DNA from: Phenylobacterium sp. RIFCSPHIGHO2_01_FULL_69_31
Lineage (GTDB): Bacteria > Pseudomonadota > Alphaproteobacteria > Caulobacterales > Caulobacteraceae
NCBI RefSeq assembly: GCF_001824475.1
Contig: NZ_MHXN01000032.1
Span: forward strand, 113,259 to 177,258
DNA length: 64,000 nucleotides
Reading direction: 5' to 3'
Part shown: piece after piece, positions 28,753 to 36,978 of the stretch
How the letters are laid out: every line of letters begins with the position of its first letter
Position numbering within the stretch: the stretch's first letter is position 1
The notes under the pieces: model-generated
What the model was told of the DNA's origin: nothing
Databases searched by the model: none
The model's input: the letters and a program-made list of their open reading frames with translations, nothing else
Translations under genes and position numbers: made by a program

Positions 28753-29718
28753 TCAGAGCCCTTTCAGCCAGTCGAGCAGGAGTGCGTTGACCTCGGCGGG
28801 CCGCTCCTGCTGGGTCCAGTGCCCGACGCCCGGCAGCACGTGGGCGCCCCGCAGGTCCGTCACGTGCATGCGCATCAGCGCCGACGGATCGGGGATGCGG
28901 CCGAAGCCATTGAACGCCGGATCACGATCCCCGCCGATCAGCAGGCTGGGCTGCTCGATCTTGCGATCCTTGAAGGCCTGCAGCCATTCGAAGTCGCGCT
29001 CGTGGTTCCGGTAGCGGCTGATGGGACCGAAAAAGCCCGACCGCTTGAACTCGCCGACGTAGTAATCGAGGTCTTCGGCGCTCATCCAGGCCGGGAACAC
29101 TTCGGGGTCGGTCATGCCCTCCAGCATGCTCGCGCCGTGCTTCTTCTGCGGCCACGAGCCGTCGGGCGCCTCGCCCGCGATGCCGTAGTAGAACTTGCGC
29201 AGGAAGTCGCGGACGTCCGCCTCCGCCTCGGCCTCCGGCGGCCCCACCTCTTGGAACCAGGCCTGGTAGAAGAAGTGGCCCTTGCTGGTGAACAGCTCGG
29301 TGAAAATCTCGGTGAACGGCCGGGTCGGCACGCCCGTGTAGGGCACCGACAGGCCCGCAACCGCGGAGATCACGTCCGGACGGGTCAGCGCGGTGTTCCA
29401 GACAATGGGCGCCCCCCAGTCGTGGCCGATCAGGATCGTCTTTTGGCCCGGCGCCAGCGCTTCAACCACGCCGGCCACGTCGGCGGTGAGCTCCTGCATC
29501 GAGTAGGCGTCAACGCGCTTGGGTTTATCCGAGCCGCCATAGCCGCGTACGTCGATCGCGGCTACCTGGTAGCCGGCCGCTGCGACGGGACCGATCTGGT
29601 GACGCCAGGAATACCAGCTCTCGGGGAAGCCGTGGACCATGACGACCAGCGGCCCCTCTCCTTCGACGGCGGCGCGTAGCTTTGCCCGACCGGTGTCGAT
29701 GGTGCGGAATTCCGGCAT
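28753..29718 (-). CDS. Alpha/beta hydrolase, epoxide hydrolase-like
   Basis: VMVHGFPESWYSWRHQIGPVAAAGYQVAAIDVRGYGGSDKP; ILIGHDWGAPIVWNTA; HVLPGVGHWTQQERP. Confidence 0.9.
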   Translation of the reverse strand: MPEFRTIDTGRAKLRAAVEGEGPLVVMVHGFPESWYSWRHQIGPVAAAGYQVAAIDVRGYGGSDKPKRVDAYSMQELTADVAGVVEALAPGQKTILIGHDWGAPIVWNTALTRPDVISAVAGLSVPYTGVPTRPFTEIFTELFTSKGHFFYQAWFQEVGPPEAEAEADVRDFLRKFYYGIAGEAPDGSWPQKKHGASMLEGMTDPEVFPAWMSAEDLDYYVGEFKRSGFFGPISRYRNHERDFEWLQAFKDRKIEQPSLLIGGDRDPAFNGFGRIPDPSALMRMHVTDLRGAHVLPGVGHWTQQERPAEVNALLLDWLKGL

Positions 29719-29838
29719 GCGTTTCCCCGTATCGTTTGACCCATGTTCCCCGGCCGTCGGACGCTGGCAAGGCTGACCGTGCGGCAGGATCAGACGCAGC
29801 TTGACCCGGCGCGGCGGCGACCCGATGCATGGTTCAGC

Positions 29839-30432
29839 ATGGCTCGACAGGCAGACCGTAGCGCCGCGACCATTCGGCGGATCCTCGACACCGCGCGCGA
29901 GCTGTTCGCGACGCAGGGCTACGAGGCCGTCAGCATCGATATGATCGCGGCGGCGGCCGGCCTGACGAAGGGCGCCTGCTACCACCACTTCGCCTCCAAG
30001 CAGGATCTGTTCGAACACCTGATCGACGAGGTGCAGGCCACGATCGCCGCGCGGCTCGACGAGCTGGCGGCAGGATCGCGGGGACCACCCTCGCCGCGAT
30101 CCATCGCGACAGGGGCGGTGGCCTATCTGCGCCTGGCGAACGACCCTCGGATCCGCAGGCTCCTGCTCGCGGATGGCCCCTCGGTGATGGGATGGCAGCG
30201 CTGGCGCGAGACCGACGACCGGCACTTCGCCGGGCGCGTCAGGGCTGGTGTCGCCTACCTGCTGGGGCCGGCTGCAGACGCCGAGCAGACTGAGGCGGCG
30301 ACCCGCGTGATCATGGGCGCGATCATGGAGGCCGCCCTCGCCAGCGGCAGCGCCGCCGACCCGGAGCCGGTCGTGGAGCGCTATGGGCGCACTATCGAGT
30401 CACTCCTCGCAGGCCTGGCTGCAAGCAACTAG
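29839..30432 (+). CDS. TetR/AcrR family transcriptional regulator
   Basis: AATIRRILDTARELFATQGYEAVSIDMIAAAAGLTKGACYHHFASKQDLFEHLI. Confidence 0.95.
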   Translation: MARQADRSAATIRRILDTARELFATQGYEAVSIDMIAAAAGLTKGACYHHFASKQDLFEHLIDEVQATIAARLDELAAGSRGPPSPRSIATGAVAYLRLANDPRIRRLLLADGPSVMGWQRWRETDDRHFAGRVRAGVAYLLGPAADAEQTEAATRVIMGAIMEAALASGSAADPEPVVERYGRTIESLLAGLAASN

Positions 30433-30434
30433 TG

Positions 30435-30455
30435 TTGCATACTTCGGGTCTGCAA
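30435..30455. promoter_or_regulatory. Imperfect 21-bp dyad (candidate TetR operator 1)
   Basis: TTGCATACT-TCG-GGTCTGCAA; 7 of 9 arm positions complementary. Confidence 0.6.
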
Positions 30456-30461
30456 GTTGCC

Positions 30462-30482
30462 TTGCATACTGCGAGTATGCAA
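30462..30482. promoter_or_regulatory. Perfect 21-bp dyad (candidate TetR operator 2)
   Basis: TTGCATACT-GCG-AGTATGCAA, 9-bp arms. Confidence 0.75.
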
Positions 30483-30510
30483 CATGGCGTTCCCCAGACG
30501 GAGCACCCCC

Positions 30511-30936
30511 ATGTCGACGGCGACCCTTCAAGTCCCTTCCGCCCAAGCCGCGATGAAAGCAGCTTTCGACCGCTACCACGTGGGATGGGAGACGAGAGAC
30601 GCGGCCCGCATCGCCAGCCTGCACTCGATCGATTCCGTATTCCTTCTGCACGACGGCTCGCCTGCCGTCGTTGGCCGCGAGAACATCCGCCGCCACGTGG
30701 AGGGTCTGTTCGAGACGTATCCTGGCCTGGCGTTCGAGCCCGCCCATCGCACGCTGTTTGGCGATGGCCGCTGGGTCTTCGACTACACCATGGTTCTGGG
30801 GTCCGCCGACAAGAAGGCCCGCGTGAAGATGGTGGACGTCGTGGACGTGAACGCGGCGGGCGAAGTCACGCGCAAGGAAGTCTTCCTGGACCCGGCCGAG
30901 GCCCAGGCGGCGCTCGCGGGCGCCGGTCTCGCCTGA
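30511..30936 (+). CDS. SnoaL-like / nuclear-transport-factor-2 fold protein
   Basis: AAFDRYHVGWETRDAARIASLHSIDSVFLLHDGSPAVVGRENIRRHVEGLF. Confidence 0.85.
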   Translation: MSTATLQVPSAQAAMKAAFDRYHVGWETRDAARIASLHSIDSVFLLHDGSPAVVGRENIRRHVEGLFETYPGLAFEPAHRTLFGDGRWVFDYTMVLGSADKKARVKMVDVVDVNAAGEVTRKEVFLDPAEAQAALAGAGLA

Positions 30937-31019
30937 CGTGGTGGTCGGCGGTGACGGGGCGTCACCGTTGACCTTGCCCTCCCCCGGACGAACAGTCGGC
31001 CGGCAAGGGAGGAGCGCCC

Positions 31020-31832
31020 ATGGTCTCGCTGACCGAGAAGAGCGCCGGTTTCGCGCACGTCCGCTGCACGCTGGATGACCATGTCGCCACCGTCGCGCTG
31101 GATCGCCCGGAGCGGCGCAACGCCCTGAATTACCAAGCCTATGACGAGCTTGAGCAGGCGTTTCGGCTGAGCGCGGCGGACGACGAGGTCCGCTGCGTGA
31201 TCGTGACCGGGGCCGACCCCGCCTTCTGCTCAGGCGACGACGTCGGCGAGATCATGGCCGGGCCCAAGCCGGTGTCGAAGCGCTCGCTGCCCGTCACCTA
31301 TCAGGCCACGCCAGCGGCCATCGCCGCGCTCGAGTGCGACAAGCCGGTGATCGCCGCTGTGAACGGGGCGGCCGTCGGCTGGGGCATGGAACTGGCGCTG
31401 TTCGCCGACATCCGCCTCGCGTCCGAGAAGGCGAAGTTCGGCGAGCTGTTCGTCAAGCGCGGCCTGGTCTGCGACGTAGGCGGCTTCTACCGTCTGCCCG
31501 CCGTCGTCGGCCCGGCCAAGGCCGCCGAGCTGCTGTTCACAGGCGATGTGTTCGACGCCGCCGAGGCCTTGCGTATCGGCTTGGTCAGCCAGGTGACGGC
31601 CCATGAGGCGCTGCTGCCCGCCGCCCGCAACCTGGCCGGCCGGATCGCCGCCAACCCGCCCCTGGCCGTGCGTCACCTTAAGGCAGGTCTCAGCCGTTTC
31701 GCCTACGGCGACCCGCGAGAGATCGGGGCCTGGGCCATAGAGAAGATCCGCCTCCTGATGCAGACCGAAGACCACCGGGAAGGCGTCGCCAGCTTCCTTG
31801 AGAAGCGCCAGCCGGTCTTCCAGGGGCGCTAA
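31020..31832 (+). CDS. Enoyl-CoA hydratase/isomerase family protein
   Basis: VIVTGADPAFCSGDDVGEI, AAVNGAAVGWGMELALFADIRLA. Confidence 0.93.
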   Translation: MVSLTEKSAGFAHVRCTLDDHVATVALDRPERRNALNYQAYDELEQAFRLSAADDEVRCVIVTGADPAFCSGDDVGEIMAGPKPVSKRSLPVTYQATPAAIAALECDKPVIAAVNGAAVGWGMELALFADIRLASEKAKFGELFVKRGLVCDVGGFYRLPAVVGPAKAAELLFTGDVFDAAEALRIGLVSQVTAHEALLPAARNLAGRIAANPPLAVRHLKAGLSRFAYGDPREIGAWAIEKIRLLMQTEDHREGVASFLEKRQPVFQGR

Positions 31833-31835
31833 GGC

Positions 31836-32564
31836 ATGGACCTCGACTTCACCGGCAAGACCGTCCTCGTGGTGGGCGGCTCCAGCGGCATCGGCAACGG
31901 CGTGGCCCACGGCTTCCGCCAGCGGGGCGCTCAGGTGCATGTCTGGGGCACGCGGCCCTCGGCGGCCGACTACGACGGGATCGAAGGCTCCGATCTGGAG
32001 GGCCTGGGCTACGCCAAGGTCGACGTCGGCGTGCGCGAGGAGATCGCCGCCGCCCCGGCGATCGAGCCCCTGGACGTTCTGGTCCTCTGCCAGGGCACGG
32101 TCCAGTACCGCAGAGCCGAGTTCGAGCCCGCGGGCTGGGACCGGGTGATGGCCGTGAACCTCGACAGCCTGATGGACTGCGCGCGGAAGTTCCGGTCGAC
32201 GCTGGCCGCGCGCAAGGGCGTGATCATCATCGTCAGCTCGGTGTCCGGCTATACCTCCAACCGGGGCAATCCCGCCTACGCCGCCTCCAAGGCCGGCGCG
32301 GTCAGCCTGACCAAGACCCTCGGCGAGGCGTGGGCGCCGGAAGGCATCCGGGTCGTCGGCCTCGCGCCCGGCTTGGTGGACACCAAGCTGACCAAGGTGA
32401 CCACCGAACACCCCGAGCGGCTCGAAGGGGCCCTGCGCTCGATCCCTCTGGGCCGCATGGGCACGCCTCAGGACATGGCCGGCGCCGCCCTGCTGCTGGC
32501 CTCGCCGCTGGCCGGCTACGTGGTCGGCCAGACCCTGATCGTCGATGGAGGCCTTTCGCTATGA
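31836..32564 (+). CDS. SDR family oxidoreductase
   Basis: VLVVGGSSGIGNGVAHGF, YAASKAGAVSLTKTLG, LIVDGGLSL. Confidence 0.93.
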   Translation: MDLDFTGKTVLVVGGSSGIGNGVAHGFRQRGAQVHVWGTRPSAADYDGIEGSDLEGLGYAKVDVGVREEIAAAPAIEPLDVLVLCQGTVQYRRAEFEPAGWDRVMAVNLDSLMDCARKFRSTLAARKGVIIIVSSVSGYTSNRGNPAYAASKAGAVSLTKTLGEAWAPEGIRVVGLAPGLVDTKLTKVTTEHPERLEGALRSIPLGRMGTPQDMAGAALLLASPLAGYVVGQTLIVDGGLSL

Positions 32565-33325
32565 CCAGCCGTTCCGTCGCGGGCTCCGTCGTCCTCGTCA
32601 CCGGCGCGGCCTCGGGCATGGGCCGGGCCACCGCCGAGGTGTTCGCCGCGGAGGGCGCGCATGTCGCCTGCACCGACATCGCCGCCGAGAGCGTGCGTGA
32701 GGTCGCTGACGACCTGGTCCACCGCGGCTACAGCGCCGAGGCCTGGACCCTCGACGTGGCGGACGCCGCCGCCATCGCCTTGACCGTCGAGGCCGTAGCG
32801 AAGCGGTTCGGCGGCCTGGACATCCTGGTCAACAACGCCGGGATCTCCGCGTTTTCGCCCATCGATTCCGAGGGCTACGACGCGATCTGGACACGGTCCC
32901 TGGCGATCCTGCTGACCGCGCAGCAGCGGCTGATCCGCGCCGCCCTGCCCCATCTGCGCAAGTCGCACGCCCCCCGCATCGTCAACATCGCCTCCACCGA
33001 GGCCCTGGGCGCCACCAGCCGCGACAGCCCGTACGCCGCCGCCAAGGCGGGGGTCACCGGCCTGACCCGCGCGCTCGCCGTGGAGCTCGGGCCGGAAGGG
33101 ATCACGGTCAACTGCATCTGCCCCGGCCCGATCCTGACCGGCATGACCGAGGCGATTTCCGAAGAGGACAAGCAGGCCTATGCCCGCCGCCGCACGGCGC
33201 TGCGCCGCTACGGCCGGCCGGAAGAAGTAGCCCATATGACGCTAAGCCTGTGCCTGCCGGCGGCGTCCTTCATCACCGGGACGACGATACCCGTCGACGG
33301 AGGCCTGATGGCCCGCAACGCCTGA
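32561..33325 (+). CDS. SDR family oxidoreductase
   Basis: VVLVTGAASGMGRATAEVFA, NNAGIS, YAAAKAGVTGLTRALA, PVDGGLMARNA; ATGA overlap with upstream SDR. Confidence 0.93.
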   Translation: MTSRSVAGSVVLVTGAASGMGRATAEVFAAEGAHVACTDIAAESVREVADDLVHRGYSAEAWTLDVADAAAIALTVEAVAKRFGGLDILVNNAGISAFSPIDSEGYDAIWTRSLAILLTAQQRLIRAALPHLRKSHAPRIVNIASTEALGATSRDSPYAAAKAGVTGLTRALAVELGPEGITVNCICPGPILTGMTEAISEEDKQAYARRRTALRRYGRPEEVAHMTLSLCLPAASFITGTTIPVDGGLMARNA

Positions 33326-33346
33326 GGCCCAGCCCTCGGCCGCGCG

Positions 33347-34447
33347 TCAATCCAGCTTCGGCCCGTCGCCCGCACGCACCGCCTCGGGCCGGACGTGCGC
33401 GACCACGGCGCGCAGCACCAGGCCCGGCTCCTCGACCATGGGCAGGTGCGCCGAGTTCTCGAACCAGAAGACCTGTTTGCGCGGAGCCTTCAGCGCTTTC
33501 ATCCACGCCGCGGTGATGGTCGAGGGCGTGGTGTAGTCGCCCCGGCCCAGCAGCATGTAGACGGGGACGTTGAGTCGCCCGATCTCCGCCATGCTGGTGG
33601 TCGCCAGCGTGGGGAACATGGTCCCGATGGTGAGCTCGCTGCCGGCCCCGATCGCGACCCGCTCTTCCGGCGTGTACTCGGGCGACAGCCGCCGGGCGCG
33701 GAAGTAGAAGTCGGCGTCCTTGCGATGCATGGCCAGGCCCCCGTAGTGGACCGACCACTTCCGCTGGGTGGTCATCTTCGCCACGTCCAGCGGGCCGTCG
33801 CCGGGATAGGGCGCGATGGCCTCCAGTTCACGGACGGCCTCGGCGTTGCCGTCCTTCCGCGCCTGCTCCAGCGACCAGGCGTAGCCCACGCGCTCGTTCT
33901 CCCGGAAGCTGATGACCTGGCCCATCCCGACATAGGCATGGAGCAGGTCTGGACGCTGCGCGGCCACCTTCAGGCCCACCACCGAGCCCCAGCTGTGGCC
34001 CAGCAGGATCACCTTGCGCTTGCCGTAGCGCGCCTTCAGGTGCTCGATCAGCGCGACGGCGTCCTCGACATAGGTCTCCGGCTTCAGGGTCGGTTTAAGG
34101 GCCTCCGGATCGTTGAGCTGATACGACCGCCCCGACCCCCGCTGGTCCCATTGCACGACCGTGAAGAAGTCCTCCCAGGGCCGCTGCCACATCCAGGCTG
34201 TGGGCGTCTCCGGCGCGGCCGGCCCGCCGTGAACCCAAAGCAGGATGGGGTTGTCGCGATCGGCGCCGCGGACGCTGACCGCCTGTTTCGTCCCGTTCAG
34301 CTCGACCTCGAAGCGCTCCTGCACCGCCTTGGGGGACACCAGCTTGTGATGGTCCGCGATGGCGGCCCGGCCCGGCGCATAGGTGTCCGGCGCCGAGGGC
34401 GGGGTGGCGGCGACAGCGGCGGCCATGAAAACGGGGACAAGAACCAC
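33347..34447 (-). CDS. Secreted alpha/beta hydrolase, proline-iminopeptidase-like
   Basis: LLWVHGGPAAPETPTAWMWQRPWEDFFTVVQWDQRGSGRSY; LLGHSWGSVVGLKVA; GTG start at 34447 gives a signal-peptide-like N-terminus (start uncertain). Confidence 0.85.
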   Translation of the reverse strand: MVLVPVFMAAAVAATPPSAPDTYAPGRAAIADHHKLVSPKAVQERFEVELNGTKQAVSVRGADRDNPILLWVHGGPAAPETPTAWMWQRPWEDFFTVVQWDQRGSGRSYQLNDPEALKPTLKPETYVEDAVALIEHLKARYGKRKVILLGHSWGSVVGLKVAAQRPDLLHAYVGMGQVISFRENERVGYAWSLEQARKDGNAEAVRELEAIAPYPGDGPLDVAKMTTQRKWSVHYGGLAMHRKDADFYFRARRLSPEYTPEERVAIGAGSELTIGTMFPTLATTSMAEIGRLNVPVYMLLGRGDYTTPSTITAAWMKALKAPRKQVFWFENSAHLPMVEEPGLVLRAVVAHVRPEAVRAGDGPKLD

Positions 34448-34503
34448 GGACGGCAGACTCCAACGACGGGCGCGCCAAGATTCGGGTGCGTCGCCCCGGG
34501 CGT

Positions 34504-35313
34504 CTAGCCGCCCGTGAACCTGCCCGGCCGTTTCTCGCGGAAGGCCGCCACGCCCTCCCGGTAATCCTGGGTGGAGGTGGCAAGGAGGAACTGGTCGCGG
34601 TCCATGTAGATGGACGCCTGCGCCGTGGCGCCGGCCACCGCGTTCACCGCCTCCTTGGTCATCCGGACGGGGATCGGCGGCAGGACCGCGACCTTTTCGG
34701 CCCACCGGCGGGCGGCCGTGAGCGCCTCACCCGCGGCGACGGCCTCGTCGGCGAAGCCCCAATCCAGGCATCTGGCCGCATCGACCGTCTCACCGAACAT
34801 CACGAACTGCTTGGCCCGCGACGGACCCACGAGGGCGACGATCCCGGGGATGCTGCGCCAGCTCATGTTCATGCCCAGCGGAACCTCCGGCAGGCGTAGG
34901 TAGGCGCCCTCGCCCATCACCCGGAAGTCGCACGACAGCGCCAGCGCCGCCCCGCCGCCGATGCAATAGCCCTCGACGGCTGCGATGGTCACCGCCTCGA
35001 TCTCGCGCCAGGCCCGGCACATGTCGGGACCGGCCATGACGGCGCGGCGGCTCTCGATGAGCGGCAGCGCCGTCCGCGCCTGGCTGGCCGACAGGTCAGC
35101 CCCGGCCGAGAAATAGCTGTCCGCCCCCGTCAGGATCACGGCGCGCACGTCGGTGCGCAGCCGCAGCAGCGCCGCCGCCTCGGTCAATTCCTCCATCAGT
35201 TCGCCGTTCAGCGCGTTACGGGCCCCGGGCCGCGCCAGGGCCACCTCGACCATCGCCTCTCGCCGCTGCACGCGGATCGTCCGCCAATCGGTGTCGAACA
35301 GCTTGTCGCCCAT
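34504..35313 (-). CDS. Enoyl-CoA hydratase/isomerase family protein
   Basis: VILTGADSYFSAGADLSASQ, AAVEGYCIGGGAALALSCDFRV; ATG at 35313. Confidence 0.92.
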   Translation of the reverse strand: MGDKLFDTDWRTIRVQRREAMVEVALARPGARNALNGELMEELTEAAALLRLRTDVRAVILTGADSYFSAGADLSASQARTALPLIESRRAVMAGPDMCRAWREIEAVTIAAVEGYCIGGGAALALSCDFRVMGEGAYLRLPEVPLGMNMSWRSIPGIVALVGPSRAKQFVMFGETVDAARCLDWGFADEAVAAGEALTAARRWAEKVAVLPPIPVRMTKEAVNAVAGATAQASIYMDRDQFLLATSTQDYREGVAAFREKRPGRFTGG

Positions 35314-35374
35314 CGTCGCTTCCCCCAGGATTTGCGCCATCTTGGAACGGAGCCGCCGTCCGGCGGTAGCCCCC

Positions 35375-36304
35375 ATGCGCTGGAACCGACGCGAGATCGT
35401 CTCGGCCGCGGCCCTCGCCGTGGCCGGCTGCGGTCGCGCACACGCCGAGGCGCAGGAGCCGAAGATGCCGACCAAGCCGCTGCTGACGCGCAAGGTCCCC
35501 GCCTCGGGCGAAGCGCTGCCCGTCGTCGGCCTCGGCACCTGGCAGGCGTTCGACGTGGCGACCGGCGGCCCTGACTGGGACCAGGCCGGCGAGGCGCTGG
35601 CCGCCTTCGCCCGCGCCGGCGGCAGGGTGGTGGACTCCTCGCCCATGTACGGCCGCGCCGAGGCGGCCATCGGCGCCCTGGCCGCCGAGCGCGGGCTGCG
35701 GCCGGATCTGTTCCTCGCGACCAAGGTCTGGACCCGGGGACGCGCGGCGGGTGAGGCCCAGATCGCCGCGTCACACGACAAGCTGCGGGCGCCGGTCATC
35801 GACCTGATGCAGGTGCACAACCTGCTCGATCTCGAGGTGCACATGCCGACCCTGCGCGCGGCCAAGGCGGCCGGGACGATCCGGTACGTGGGCGTCACCC
35901 ACTACGACGAGAGCGCCTACGACGCCCTGGAAGCCGCCATGCGCCGGCACGAGCTCGACTTCATCCAGATCAACGCCTCGGTGGCCGAGCGGTCGTCCGA
36001 GGCGCGGATCCTGCCCCTGGCCGCGGAGCGGGGCTTGGCCGTGCTGATCAACCGCCCCTTCGCCGGCGGCGACCTGTTTGGGCGCGTGCGCCGGCTGCCG
36101 CTGCCGGGCTGGGCCGCCGAGATCGGGGCGACCAGCTGGGCCCAGGTGCTGCTGAAGTACGTGCTGGCCAATCCCGCGGTGACCTGCGCCATCCCGGGCA
36201 CGCGGAACCCATGCTACGTGCTGGACAACCTGGGCGCCGCGACCGGACCGCTTCCTGACGCGGCGCAACGGCGCCGGATCGTGGAGGCCGTGGCCGCCGC
36301 CTAG
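35375..36304 (+). CDS. Aldo/keto reductase with Tat/lipoprotein-type N-terminus
   Basis: MRWNRREIVSAAALAVAGCGRAHA leader; VVGLGTWQAFD, DSSPMYGRAEAAIG, DLMQVHNLLD AKR motifs. Confidence 0.88.
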   Translation: MRWNRREIVSAAALAVAGCGRAHAEAQEPKMPTKPLLTRKVPASGEALPVVGLGTWQAFDVATGGPDWDQAGEALAAFARAGGRVVDSSPMYGRAEAAIGALAAERGLRPDLFLATKVWTRGRAAGEAQIAASHDKLRAPVIDLMQVHNLLDLEVHMPTLRAAKAAGTIRYVGVTHYDESAYDALEAAMRRHELDFIQINASVAERSSEARILPLAAERGLAVLINRPFAGGDLFGRVRRLPLPGWAAEIGATSWAQVLLKYVLANPAVTCAIPGTRNPCYVLDNLGAATGPLPDAAQRRRIVEAVAAA

Positions 36305-36939
36305 TTCTCGGGGCGCGCCAGCCCCGGGATTTTCCGCAGCCAGCTCTGCTTCTTCTTCGGCTTGGCAGTCTCGGCCGGAGCCGCCGCGGCGGCCGTTTCG
36401 ACCGGCGCGGTCGCATGGCCCTGCGCGTTCGACGCCGTGGGCGGCGGAGCGGCCTCGGCGGGCGGCGGGTCGTTCACCGCCACCGCCTGCACGCCCAGGT
36501 CGCGATCGCAGCGCTCGTCACGCTTCGGCGTCTCGAACACGGTGGCGGTCAGCACCGGCTGGTGGCCCGGCTTGTTGGTGCTGACGAACACGGCCAGCGC
36601 CCGGCGGCCCGGCAGGTTGCACCAAGTCTCGCGGAACGCCCAGCTGCCGGCCTCCCAGCGCGTCTTGGCCGGGACCAGCAGTTCGGGCCGACGCTTGATG
36701 GCCGCCTGCACCGCATCCTGGATCTGAACGGGCTCGCCCGCTGTCACCCGCACGGTGCAGCTCACCGGGTCCTTGCCGCGGCGGATGGTGACGTCGTCGC
36801 CGTCGATGTCCTCCACCGGCGCATTGTCGATCACCGCGGCAAGGCAGGCCGACGTTGCCGAGCGCGCCTCCTGCAGCGGTTCGGCCGTGGCCGCGGCAGC
36901 GGGGACCGTCAGGATCAGGGCAAGGGCAAGCGTTCGCAT
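36301..36939 (-). CDS. Secreted hypothetical protein
   Basis: Signal peptide MRTLALALILTVPAAAATAEP; low-complexity Ala/Pro-rich C-terminus. Confidence 0.65.
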   Translation of the reverse strand: MRTLALALILTVPAAAATAEPLQEARSATSACLAAVIDNAPVEDIDGDDVTIRRGKDPVSCTVRVTAGEPVQIQDAVQAAIKRRPELLVPAKTRWEAGSWAFRETWCNLPGRRALAVFVSTNKPGHQPVLTATVFETPKRDERCDRDLGVQAVAVNDPPPAEAAPPPTASNAQGHATAPVETAAAAAPAETAKPKKKQSWLRKIPGLARPEN

Positions 36940-36978
36940 GGCGCTGGTTCGCCTAGCATCGCGGCGCCGGTGTGGCGA

